Origin: Clostridiales bacterium
Lineage (GTDB): Bacteria > Bacillota > Clostridia > Oscillospirales > Oscillospiraceae
Assembly: GCA_004557655.1 (NCBI GenBank)
Contig: SFGJ01000027.1
Coordinates: forward strand, 1-22,778
DNA: 22,778 nt
Direction of reading: 5' to 3'
Made by a program: the position numbers and the translations under genes. Positions 7,701 through 15,003 of the stretch are shown here, in pieces (position 1 is the first letter of the stretch; each line of letters starts with the position of its first letter). The notes beneath the pieces were generated by a model. The model did not search any database. It saw only the letters and a list, made by a program, of their open reading frames with translations, and was not told the DNA's origin.

Positions 7701-10580
7701 GCTCTGTACGACATGAGCAAGGCCACCGAGTACAGCCGCGGCCTCTGGAGCGAGTACAAGGGCGCCATTGCCGACTTCAACGCCGTCAACGGCAGCTCCC
7801 TGCTGGCACTGGGCGGCTTTGAGATGACGTGGTCCGGCGGCCCCGGCCATATCAACACCTTCAATACCCCCGGCATCGTCTCCCGCAACAATAAGACCCT
7901 GAATAATAAGACCGCTGATGCGGGCATGAAGGCCTATTACGCTCTGCTGAGTCAGGCCGAGGGCGCTCAGTCCATCAGCCAGTTCAACCACCCCGGCACC
8001 ACCTTCGGCAACTTCAAGGATTTCAACTACTGGGATCCCGTCATCGACAGCCGTATGTACATGGTGGAGGTGGGTAACGGCGAAGGTGCCATCGGCGCCG
8101 GCGGCTACTATCCCAGCTATGAGCAGTACATCATGGCGCTGGATAAGGGCTGGCACCTGGCCCCCACCAACAACCAGGATAACCACAAGGGCAAGTGGGG
8201 CAACGCCAACGACGCCCGCGACGTTATCATCACCGACGACTTCTCCGAGGCGGGCATCTACGAGGCCATCCGCGCTCTGCGTATGTATGCCACCGAGGAT
8301 AAGAATCTGGAGTTGACCTACACCGTCAACGGGCTTATGATGGGCTCCAGCATCACCGAGATCCCCGATAAGCTGAATGTCGAGGTCACCGTCAACGATC
8401 CCGACGCCTCCGACTCCATCGCCAAGGTGGAGGTGGTGGCCAACTCCGGTAAGGTGGCCTACACCTGGGATAACGCCGCCCAGCTCAGGAGCGGCAAGCT
8501 CTCCGCCACTCTGGACCCCAGCTACAGCTACTACTTCATCCGTGTCACCCAGAAAGACGGCGACCTGGCCGTCACCTCCCCTGTGTGGGTGGGCGAGAGC
8601 CTGAAGCTGGGTATCTCCAACATGGTCTGCGGTACCGCCACCCCCGTCACCGACGAGGAGCTGACTCTCACCACCACTTTCTTCAATAGTGAGGACAGCG
8701 ATGCCACCATCAAGTCCCTGACCTACAGCATCGGCGGCACCGTCATCGGCACCGATAAGACCGGCTATACCATTGCCAAGAGCAGCACCCTGGATGTGCC
8801 CTTCAAGTATACCCCCACCGCCGCCCGGGTCTTTACCGTGCAGGTCACCGCCGTGGTGGAGCAGGGGAATAACGAGTACACCTTCACCAAGACCGTCGGC
8901 CTGGATGTTCTGAATGCCGACTCCCTGGTCTACATCGGCATCGACGCCTCCCACTATAACGAGTATGTCAACGGCAACTATAAGGACAGCATGGGCAACT
9001 TCGGCAATCTTGCCGCAGACCACAGCGTCCGTACCGTCCAGCTGAACACCGGTGCGGATCTCATCGCTGCCTGCTCCAATCCCAAGTATAAGGCTCTCAT
9101 TCTCACCGCCCCCAGCCGCCGCCTGGCGGATGCCCAGACCAATCCCAAGACCTACTCCGATGCGGAGCTCAAGGCTCTGGCTGCCTTCAACGCCGCCGGG
9201 GGAACGGTCATCCTGGCCGGCTGGAGCGACAACTATGAGAACTACGAGGTCATTCAGAAGAATCCCGACATCAAGCATATGGCCGAGACCCAGAACGATG
9301 TGCTGAAGGCCCTGGGCTCCAGCCTCCGCATCAGCGACGATGCTACCTACGATGATGTTCGCAGCGCCGCCGACGGTGTGGATAAGTGGAGACTCTACTT
9401 CAGCACCTATAACACGGATAACTTCCTCACAAGCGGCGTCATCGTGGACGCTGACCACCCCTACGACAAGCTGTACACCGAGCGCTTCAGCCACTACGGC
9501 GGCGCCTCCATCTATGCCGTGGACACAAATGGCAACCCCGCCTCCACTCTGCCCTCCACCGTCTCCCCTGTGGTCTACGGCCACGCCACCACCTATTCAA
9601 TGGATGTGGATAAGGACGGCAAGGGCGGCGCAGGCACCCCCAAGTACACCTATGCCGAAAACGACAACCGCCTGCTGGTCATGGCCACCGAGCAGCTGGC
9701 GGGCAAGGGCCTCATCGTGGTCTCCGGTGCGGCCTTCATGTCCAACTTCGAGGTCCAGGCCCAGCTGGATAACGGCGCTGAGAAGAACTATTCCAACTAT
9801 CGCATCTGCGAGAATCTGGTCAGCTATCTCAACCCCGTGCAGCTCAGCACTATCGACCAGATTCATCAGCAGCCCGAGGAGGGCTTCAAGTACACCGTGG
9901 AGGGCATCGTCACCTCCAACGCCTCCGGCCACGATAAGGATACCGCCTTCTTCGATTGCATCTATATCCAGGATGAAACCGGCGGCATCAACTGCTTCCC
10001 CGTGGCAGGGGACTTCAAGATCGGCGACCGCGTCCGCGTGTCCGGCACCACCAGCTCCTATCAGGGCGAGCGGCAGCTGGCCGTGACCAAGATCGAGAAG
10101 ATCGGCGAGGGCACCCCCGTGCAGCCCAAGGTGGTCACCGCCACCCAGGTGAATGACCTCTCCGTGCTGGGTCAGCTCATCACCCTAAAGGGACACGTCA
10201 CCGCCATCGAGATGGCCGAGGGCAAGGTGCAGACCATCCTCGTGAAGGATGCCCACGGCAAGGTAGCCCGCGTGTTCATCGACGGCTACATCTGCTCCGA
10301 CACCGAGGTGAAGGATCTCAAGGTGGGCTGCGAGATCGCGGCCACCGGTCTGGCCTCCTATGACAACACCTTCGTCCTGGCCGACGGCACCGCTATAGCG
10401 CCCCGCATCCGCATCAGCAATCGGGCAGACGTGGTCTGCACCGCCTGCACCTGCGGTGAGAGCGGCGGCGACACGCCCAAGACCGGCGACAGCGCGCACA
10501 TGGTGCTGTGGGTGTCCATGATGACCGTCACGGCTCTGGCCGGCGCAGCCATGGTGCTCACCAAGAAGCGCCGCAGCTGA
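4713..10580 (+). CDS. Large secreted, sortase-anchored multidomain protein with PHP-type metallohydrolase domain
   Basis: A 1955-residue surface protein. Start: TTG 4713, because AGGAGGG (4698-4704) lies 8 bp upstream; ATG 4692 is an alternative with a poor site. A signal peptide (about 1-30, cut near VFA/AD) leads into several beta-rich, trefoil-like repeats (to about 760) that probably bind a ligand, then Ig-like segments. A PHP/CehA-type domain covers about 940-1190, with likely metal ligands H946, H948 (LHSHTQYSDG), D981/H982 (FTDHSN), E1037, H1093 (FNHPG) and D1156/H1158 (QDNHKG). Next come a Rossmann or amidotransferase-like region (about 1409-1700), OB-fold-like domains (about 1710-1890) and the tail TPKTG (1921-1925), hydrophobic helix and KKRRS, a variant sortase signal. 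PHP domains cleave phosphoesters; the substrate here is unknown. It is monocistronic with its own promoter and terminator. Confidence 0.88.
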   Translation: MKRKGLSRRLLSVLLTLVMLLSMLPQVVFAADPTPGTWKKIAFADITADDTIAITMTKDKTTWVLPNDGTAQKAASAITGTVSSDTLTTTSESQFGWKVIKSTDTFQLISASDSTKYLYSTTSNNGIRQGNGESHDWKVDATSGYLFNVAQKRYVGVYNQQDWRSYKTLHDNIAGQTLNFWKLETTPARQSGIVTDLTTLQDGDTVVVFNPSAKKAMSATAVATYYRAGVDVTLDAANKLTGYGDTELWTVGIKDGKYTFTSADNKKLSMGAKFASIPLDDVNTQWTITAAATEGCFYIKNAVRGNYLEWFADKNNFSTLASIGDNEALCAMKLFLVTDAGGSDPDPEPGPTALIKDGKYVIYNPDSGKAMSANATGTYYRAGKDVTVTNGKVTDPAEDLIWTVTSENGVYTITTSDGKKLSMNADRNSLPLDEVNDTWKVEKAKTDGCFYLINANRPTYYVEWFVNNPGSGKAMSANATGTYYRAGKDVTVTNGKVDNPSADLIWTVSSTDGIYTITTSDGKKLSMNADRNSLPLDEVNDTWKVEKAKTDGCFYLINANRPTYYVEWFVNDNLYTLQFIPVSGSNQPSGGLPTVGSKVVIYNNNSKTAMAADGGNGSISQSGAVEIKDGKLLSGNGAAIFKVQQNGQYYRFYNDTYGYLSASGTGTGNKAYYSMTADENADWLVSTCSGNAGGYEMESRTAKFKGYSQWMEYYANGFTVYSMDPNKVTDYTIYSFNFYPVADTVATIGGVVNNPAVVLGDLPDAYVGTDYSFTFTVDAPFGVKGDVSAKLNGTSLSVTLGEDGTYTVTIPAASVTGDKLTVNISGTDNKDIPISAAADIAVKDEPVLANPSPARGFQTGDDKRPTISVELTNAGENPTIIMTVAGKPVKPTYANGKVTYTPAADLSDGRTEVTVKATRTDSKEASFNWFFTVGKTKYQHYFGQLHSHTQYSDGSGTLDSALTHIKNLPASANIQFVAFTDHSNYFDKNGEANPEGALYDMSKATEYSRGLWSEYKGAIADFNAVNGSSLLALGGFEMTWSGGPGHINTFNTPGIVSRNNKTLNNKTADAGMKAYYALLSQAEGAQSISQFNHPGTTFGNFKDFNYWDPVIDSRMYMVEVGNGEGAIGAGGYYPSYEQYIMALDKGWHLAPTNNQDNHKGKWGNANDARDVIITDDFSEAGIYEAIRALRMYATEDKNLELTYTVNGLMMGSSITEIPDKLNVEVTVNDPDASDSIAKVEVVANSGKVAYTWDNAAQLRSGKLSATLDPSYSYYFIRVTQKDGDLAVTSPVWVGESLKLGISNMVCGTATPVTDEELTLTTTFFNSEDSDATIKSLTYSIGGTVIGTDKTGYTIAKSSTLDVPFKYTPTAARVFTVQVTAVVEQGNNEYTFTKTVGLDVLNADSLVYIGIDASHYNEYVNGNYKDSMGNFGNLAADHSVRTVQLNTGADLIAACSNPKYKALILTAPSRRLADAQTNPKTYSDAELKALAAFNAAGGTVILAGWSDNYENYEVIQKNPDIKHMAETQNDVLKALGSSLRISDDATYDDVRSAADGVDKWRLYFSTYNTDNFLTSGVIVDADHPYDKLYTERFSHYGGASIYAVDTNGNPASTLPSTVSPVVYGHATTYSMDVDKDGKGGAGTPKYTYAENDNRLLVMATEQLAGKGLIVVSGAAFMSNFEVQAQLDNGAEKNYSNYRICENLVSYLNPVQLSTIDQIHQQPEEGFKYTVEGIVTSNASGHDKDTAFFDCIYIQDETGGINCFPVAGDFKIGDRVRVSGTTSSYQGERQLAVTKIEKIGEGTPVQPKVVTATQVNDLSVLGQLITLKGHVTAIEMAEGKVQTILVKDAHGKVARVFIDGYICSDTEVKDLKVGCEIAATGLASYDNTFVLADGTAIAPRIRISNRADVVCTACTCGESGGDTPKTGDSAHMVLWVSMMTVTALAGAAMVLTKKRRS
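5803..6426 (+). repeat. 312-bp tandem duplication inside the surface protein gene
   Basis: Two consecutive 104-codon units (5803-6114 and 6115-6426) are nearly identical at DNA level; the differences cluster around codons for TDPAEDLIWTVTSENGV versus DNPSADLIWTVSSTDGI. The junction fuses the end of one unit (EWFVN) directly to NPGSGK, skipping the linker that precedes the first unit. This points to unequal exchange between copies of an older, longer repeat. A diverged relative lies at about 5325-5730. Confidence 0.9.
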
Positions 10581-10620
10581 CCGCTCGGGCTTAGGCAAAA
10601 GCAAAAGGCGCAATAAAACA

Positions 10621-10662
10621 GAGGAGGGACTCCCCGCAGGGGAGCCCCTCCTCTTATTTTTT
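10621..10662. terminator. Bidirectional terminator between surface protein gene and nagB
   Basis: GAGGAGGG (10621-10628) pairs with CCCTCCTC (10646-10653), and CTCCCC (10630-10635) with GGGGAG (10639-10644), a 14-bp stem with one mismatch and a 3-nt loop. TTATTTTTT follows on the plus strand. On the minus strand it runs into TGTTTTATT, so it can also end the nagB operon. Confidence 0.9.
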
Positions 10663-10688
10663 GAATGTTATAAAAAACGCGCCGCATA

Positions 10689-11408
10689 TCACCCCGCCGC
10701 TGCGCGATCCATCACCAGCGTCAGATCCGGATGCAGCTGCAGAATGCTGGCAGGCACCTCCGGCGTCACGGGACCCCAAAAGGCTCTGCGCACCGCCGCC
10801 TTCTTTTCCCGCCCGCTGGCGAGGATCAGCACCCGCCGCGCCTGCATGATCTGACCGATCCCCATGGTCAGCGCCTGCCTCGGCACCTGTCCGGATTCGG
10901 GAAAAAATCTGGCGTTGGCCCGAATGGTACTCTCCGCCAAGTCCACGCAGTGCGCCCCCACAGGGAAGCTGTCCGCCGGCTCATTGAACCCGATGTGGCC
11001 GTTGCTGCCGATGCCCAGCAGCTGCATGTCAATGCCGCCCATGCGCCGGATCAGCTCATCATAGCGCACGCACTCTGCCTCCGGATCCGCCGTGAGGCCG
11101 TCCGGCACATGGGTGTTGGCCATGTTGATGTTCACATGCTGAAAAAGATTCCGATTCATAAAGTACCGGTAGCTCTGGCTGTTTTCGGCGGGCAGCCCCA
11201 GATATTCGTCCAGATTCACGCTCTTCACGCCGCTGAAATCCAACTCCCCCGCCTTGAATCTCTCCACTAGGCACCGGTACAGCCCCACGGGCGTAGAGCC
11301 GGTGGCAAGGCCCAGCACGCTGTCCGGATGCAGCAATATCTGCGCCGCCATCAGCTCCGCCGCTTTGCGGCTCATGGCCGCGTAATCCTCCATTATAAAT
11401 ATGCGCAT
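10689..11408 (-). CDS. nagB: Glucosamine-6-phosphate deaminase
   Basis: Cytosolic enzyme converting glucosamine 6-phosphate and water to fructose 6-phosphate and ammonia, the entry of amino sugars into glycolysis. The 239 residues match the usual length. Family motifs are visible: LGLATGSTPVGLY (phosphate loop), SVNLDEYLGL with the catalytic Asp, and LLGIGSNGHIGFNEP with the catalytic His/Glu region. The start at 11408 (MRIFIMEDY) is preferred because a G-rich AAGGGGGGGATGAG lies just upstream and the family begins here, although the frame is open to 11477. It is the last gene of the minus-strand operon, 72 bp after the ROK kinase gene, and is followed by the bidirectional terminator. Its presence is the strongest clue that the operon makes glucosamine 6-phosphate or a related compound. 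Confidence 0.95.
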   Translation of the reverse strand: MRIFIMEDYAAMSRKAAELMAAQILLHPDSVLGLATGSTPVGLYRCLVERFKAGELDFSGVKSVNLDEYLGLPAENSQSYRYFMNRNLFQHVNINMANTHVPDGLTADPEAECVRYDELIRRMGGIDMQLLGIGSNGHIGFNEPADSFPVGAHCVDLAESTIRANARFFPESGQVPRQALTMGIGQIMQARRVLILASGREKKAAVRRAFWGPVTPEVPASILQLHPDLTLVMDRAAAG

Positions 11409-11480
11409 CTCATCCCCCCCTTCCTGTATTTGCGCAGGCAAAAGGGGCGTATCCATCGCCCTCTGCCGTTTTATCATGCG

Positions 11481-12416
11481 CTACTCTGCCAGCGCCGCCG
11501 CGCCCACGATGCCGGCCTCGTTGCCCATCTGCGCGGGGGCTATGACGGGCAGCGCCTCCGGACGCTTGTCAAAGCAGTTTTGCGCGACATACTCCCGCAC
11601 CGGCGTCAGAATGCGGTCACCCTGTCGGCTGATGCCGCCGCCCACGAGGATCATCTCCGGCGCCAGAGCATTCACGATATTGGATATGCCCACCGCCAGA
11701 TAGCGGCAGTACCGCTCCAGCACGACCTGCGCCGTCACGTCGCCCCGATCCGCCGCGTCAAAAACGCTCTTGCCGTCAATTTTATCCAGCCGGCTCAGCA
11801 GAGACTCCGGATGCTCTCTCGCGGCCTCCTCTGCCTGATGAACCAGCGCCGTGGCGGAGGCATACGCATCCCAGCACCCTCTGCGCCCGCAGAAGCACGG
11901 CCGGCTGCCCTCAAACTGCAGCATCATGTGCCCCATTTCGGCGCCGTTGCCTTTCAGACCGGAGTAAATTCTGCCGCCGAGGACGATGCCGCTGCCGATG
12001 CCTGTGCCAAGGGTCACGAGGACGATGTTCTCCCGCCCCTTGGCCGCGCCGGCCTTCACCTCCGCCAGCGCCGCGCAGTTTGCGTCGTTATCAACCAGCA
12101 CGGGAACGGGAAAATATTCTTTCAGCATATTTGCCAGCGGCAGATCCGTCCAGTCCATGCTGTAGCTGCGGTACACCACGCCGTTTTTCTCGTCGCAGGT
12201 GCCCGGAGCGCCCACGCCGATGCCGGCGCAGTCTTCCACCCGAATGCCCGCTTGCTCCAGCACCGTGTTCACCGCCTGCGCCATGGTGGCGATCACCTGC
12301 TCCGCAGGCCGCCGCGCCTCGGTGGGCACGGTGGTATACGAGATAATTTCGTAGTCCTCGTTCACCACACCCACGGCGATATTGGTGCCGCCCAAGTCAA
12401 TGCCTACCCGATACAC
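11481..12416 (-). CDS. ROK family sugar kinase (glucokinase-like)
   Basis: An ATP-dependent sugar kinase of 311 residues. The N-terminal GIDLGGTNIAVGVV is the phosphate-binding loop, DNDANCAALAE holds the catalytic Asp, and LGTGIGSGIVLGG is the second nucleotide loop. The zinc-binding ROK signature is present as GAEMGHMML followed by CFCGRRGCWDAYAS, with Asp where many members have Glu. The family includes glucokinase, N-acetylglucosamine, N-acetylmannosamine and allose kinases, and the sugar cannot be told from sequence alone. The start is GTG 12416, with GGAGGG (12423-12428) 6 bp upstream. It overlaps the end of the SIS gene by 13 bp, so the two are translationally coupled. Next to NagB and an epimerase-like gene, an amino-sugar substrate is the best guess. 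Confidence 0.93.
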   Translation of the reverse strand: MYRVGIDLGGTNIAVGVVNEDYEIISYTTVPTEARRPAEQVIATMAQAVNTVLEQAGIRVEDCAGIGVGAPGTCDEKNGVVYRSYSMDWTDLPLANMLKEYFPVPVLVDNDANCAALAEVKAGAAKGRENIVLVTLGTGIGSGIVLGGRIYSGLKGNGAEMGHMMLQFEGSRPCFCGRRGCWDAYASATALVHQAEEAAREHPESLLSRLDKIDGKSVFDAADRGDVTAQVVLERYCRYLAVGISNIVNALAPEMILVGGGISRQGDRILTPVREYVAQNCFDKRPEALPVIAPAQMGNEAGIVGAAALAE

Positions 12417-13510
12417 GGCCGTCCCTCCGTTTCTTTTTCTTTAACGCGGGTGCCCACCACCTCCGTGAAATCGTCGTGGGCGTTGCGGTTGGGATCCAGT
12501 CCCTGCCGCTCAGGGGCGTACACGCTGAGAGCCTGCACCGCCAGCGTTGTCAAAAGCAGCGACTGGGTCTGCGCAAAGCGCTCCACGCAGAGGCAGTGCC
12601 CGTCCATAGCCGGCTCGCCGGTGGCGTCGATCATCCAGACGTGCTCCGTTATTCCCCGCAGGTAGCGGTAGATCTGCGCGGTCAGTCCGGCGTATTCGTT
12701 TTCGCTGCGCAGGAGCAGCACGCTGCTCAACGGCGTAATGGAGCGGTGCATCCCGTGGGAAAACTCCCCGATGTCGTTGAACATGGTGGGAATGCACATG
12801 GTTTCCATCAGCTTCAGCTGTCCCTCCTGCGCCGTTCCGAAATTCATGCCGCTGCCCAGCACATACAGATCCTTCATAGCCGCCCCGAAATCGTTTTCGC
12901 CGCACCACGCGACGGTTCGATCCCGCAGGGCGGGAATTTTTTCGATCATGCCCGCAAGCTCGGCGTTTATGTCCTCTGCCCGGGTCTCAGTGATCGTCCC
13001 CCGCACCAATCCCAGCTCCACCGCCAGCCGCATCAGCAGCAGCAGCGTGGCGCTGTATCCCTTGGTTTTGGCGTTGCTGTTTTCCTCCCCGCACAAAAGC
13101 GGCAGCCTGTGATCAGCCTTTCGGGCAACGGGCGAATCGCTCGCGTCGGTTATCCCCAACGTGGAAAAGCCCCATTTCTGTGCCAGCTCCAGCGCCTCGA
13201 TCACGCCCGCGCTTGTCCCCGTCTGGCTGATGGCCGCCACGAGGGTCTTGCCGCGGTCTTCTGCGCAGAGTGCGGCATGGCTGCAGCAAAAGTTGGCCGG
13301 CGTCATGGCGTATACCCGCAGGCCGGCGACCCGCGCCAGAAAATCGGCCACAGCCGTGGCGGCGTTAAAGGAGCTGCCGTGAGCGGCGATATAAACCGCC
13401 TCCAGCCCGCCGCCCGTGCGGGCGGCAAAAGCTTCCACGGCCTCGCTGCCCATGAGCCTCCCCAGCGCCTCCTGCTCCTGGGCAATATAGCTCCACATAA
13501 TACTGCTCAT
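12404..13510 (-). CDS. Double-SIS-domain sugar isomerase/deglycase (GlmS C-terminal/FrlB-like)
   Basis: 368 residues with two sugar isomerase (SIS) domains and no glutaminase domain. SIS 1 shows AAHGSSFNAATA and SQTGTSAGVIEALE, the phosphosugar-binding loops. SIS 2 has LGSGMNFGTAQEGQLKLMET and GEFSHGMHR. The C-terminal DPNRNAHDDFTEVVGTRV resembles the tail found in GlmS-type isomerases and in fructoselysine/glucoselysine 6-phosphate deglycases. It probably isomerises or deglycates an aminated sugar phosphate in the cytosol. The start at 13510 lies 13 bp from the stop of the preceding amidohydrolase gene and has only a weak upstream site (GAGAAG); M5 at 13498 is an alternative. It lies between the amidohydrolases and the ROK kinase in one operon. 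Exact reaction unknown. Confidence 0.85.
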   Translation of the reverse strand: MSSIMWSYIAQEQEALGRLMGSEAVEAFAARTGGGLEAVYIAAHGSSFNAATAVADFLARVAGLRVYAMTPANFCCSHAALCAEDRGKTLVAAISQTGTSAGVIEALELAQKWGFSTLGITDASDSPVARKADHRLPLLCGEENSNAKTKGYSATLLLLMRLAVELGLVRGTITETRAEDINAELAGMIEKIPALRDRTVAWCGENDFGAAMKDLYVLGSGMNFGTAQEGQLKLMETMCIPTMFNDIGEFSHGMHRSITPLSSVLLLRSENEYAGLTAQIYRYLRGITEHVWMIDATGEPAMDGHCLCVERFAQTQSLLLTTLAVQALSVYAPERQGLDPNRNAHDDFTEVVGTRVKEKETEGRPCIG

Positions 13511-13523
13511 CTTCTCGCGTGCC

Positions 13524-14234
13524 TCACAGGTGCAGGATGTCCTTGGCGTTCTGGCAGAGGATCTTGTCCAGATGCGCCTCGTTTTTCACAACAAATCTTA
13601 CCTTTTCGATCTCCTGTGCCGGATTGCCGAAGGGGGCATCCGAGGAGAAGATAATCTTATCGGGGCCAACGGCGTCATAGGCGGCCTTGATGGCAGGCAC
13701 ATAGGAGCCGCTGGTGCTCAGATAGAAGTTGGGCAGGGTCTTCGCAAGCTCGCAGCAGCGCTCCACCATCAGCGGCACGCCGATGTGATACAGCACCACC
13801 GGCACATCGGGGTACGCCCGCGCCATTTCGCCCCACTTGTCGGGCACGGAGAACATGTCGGACATGCCGTGCACCACCATGCACTTGCCGTACTTGCTGC
13901 ACAGCTCGAAGAATGGCCCCAGCAGACTCTTGCGGTCTGCGCTGTAGCCGAAGCGGATGGGGTTCATCTTCACGCCATAAAAATTGTAGTCGCGGAAGCA
14001 CCGCTCCAGCTCCTCCTCGCCGTCCATGTCCCATGGATTGATAACGCCGAAGCCCAGCGTGCGGTCGGGGTAGCGCTGCGTGCAGTCGAAAATATAGCCG
14101 TTGTCGATGGTTTCCAGCTGGGAGCAGATCATCACCTTGTCAACGCCGGCCTGATCCTCCAACTCCAGCAGGGATTCTACCTTGTAAAACTCGCCCTTGC
14201 GGGGGCCGATGTGAGAAAACAGATCAATAATCAT
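13524..14234 (-). CDS. Amidohydrolase_2-type TIM-barrel metal-dependent hydrolase
   Basis: 236 residues of the compact amidohydrolase-2 type. Family members use a metal to hydrolyse or decarboxylate small substrates. Likely metal ligands seen: the His of DLFSHIG (the usual first His of the HxH pair is Phe), the His of MVVHGMSD, the His of LYHIG and the Asp of SSDAPFG. The active site is therefore largely intact, with an altered strand-1 motif. The start has GGAGGAGG (14243-14250) 8 bp upstream, inside the end of the preceding gene, so translation is coupled to its paralogue. Position between two SIS genes suggests it works on an N-substituted or ring-opened sugar intermediate, possibly as a deacylase or lactonase. 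No NagA-type deacetylase is present. Function inferred only. Confidence 0.82.
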   Translation of the reverse strand: MIIDLFSHIGPRKGEFYKVESLLELEDQAGVDKVMICSQLETIDNGYIFDCTQRYPDRTLGFGVINPWDMDGEEELERCFRDYNFYGVKMNPIRFGYSADRKSLLGPFFELCSKYGKCMVVHGMSDMFSVPDKWGEMARAYPDVPVVLYHIGVPLMVERCCELAKTLPNFYLSTSGSYVPAIKAAYDAVGPDKIIFSSDAPFGNPAQEIEKVRFVVKNEAHLDKILCQNAKDILHL

Positions 14235-14237
14235 TTT

Positions 14238-14966
14238 TTATTCCTCCTCCAGTCGGAAAATCCGCGCAGCGTTCTTGTAGAGCACCTTCTCCTCGCCGCC
14301 CGGGTACTCGGCGGCGGCGCCGCGCACCTTCAGCAGCTCCAGCTCATAGTAGCCGGCGTCGGGGGTGCCGGTGCCCAGCAGCACCTTGTCAACGCCGGAG
14401 GTCTTCATGGCGCGGCGGGCATTGAAGTCCATGGAAGCGGAGGTATCCAGATAGACGTTGGGGTTTTTCCTGGCGATCTCCACGGCACTGGCGTTATCAT
14501 AGTTCAGCCCCTGCCGCCCCAGAATGATGTTTACATCGGGGTAGTCCTGGGCAATGGCGGTGAAAAACACAGGCAGGCAGAAGGTCTCGGCGGCGCCGTA
14601 GCACCACACAACGGCCTTATGCTTGCGGCACACGTCCAGCAGCGGGTAGAACACCTCGTGCTCGCAGAGCATGTAGCCATGGCGGATGGGATTCATATAT
14701 AAGCCCTTGAAGCCCTTGTTGGCCAGCGCATCCTCCAGCTCCGCCGCCGCGTTTTTGTCCCACGGATTCACGGTGTAAAGCCCGATGAACCGATCGGGAT
14801 ACGCCGTAATAGCGCGATAGACGGATTCGTTGTCAAGGCTCTCTGCGTAGCAGCTGATCACAGCCTTGTCGATGCCCGCCGCGTCCATCTGCTGCAGCAG
14901 GGACTCCGCGGTGATCTCGGCCTTGAACTTGTGGCGGCCGATGGTATTGGATACATCAATGATCAT
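14238..14966 (-). CDS. Amidohydrolase_2 paralogue with degenerate metal site (probable pseudoenzyme or subunit)
   Basis: 242 residues, clearly homologous along its whole length to the downstream gene (both begin MIID, both have VNPWD or INPWD and MNPIR). Each metal-ligand position of the fold has changed: DLFSHIG becomes DVSNTIG, VVHGMSD becomes VWCYGAAE, LYHIG becomes LGRQG and SSDAPFG becomes GTGTPDAG. The gene is intact, well expressed by its signals (GGAGGAG ahead of ATG 14966) and ends 3 bp before its partner starts. It may be a catalytically dead partner, a binding or regulatory subunit, or an enzyme with a new metal-free chemistry. The preserved MNPIR loop argues that a ligand or interface is still under selection. 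Confidence 0.82.
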   Translation of the reverse strand: MIIDVSNTIGRHKFKAEITAESLLQQMDAAGIDKAVISCYAESLDNESVYRAITAYPDRFIGLYTVNPWDKNAAAELEDALANKGFKGLYMNPIRHGYMLCEHEVFYPLLDVCRKHKAVVWCYGAAETFCLPVFFTAIAQDYPDVNIILGRQGLNYDNASAVEIARKNPNVYLDTSASMDFNARRAMKTSGVDKVLLGTGTPDAGYYELELLKVRGAAAEYPGGEEKVLYKNAARIFRLEEE

Positions 14967-15003
14967 GATATACTCCTCCTTAAAAGAATTTTGATAGGTC
15001 GGC

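Noticed and set aside
5016..9584. A 1522-codon open frame on the minus strand, antisense to the large surface protein gene
   Set aside because: Low-complexity Gly/Val/Ala/Asp/His-rich translation with no domains, no ribosome binding site and an exact overlap with a gene that has clear motifs. It is a shadow of the strong codon bias there.
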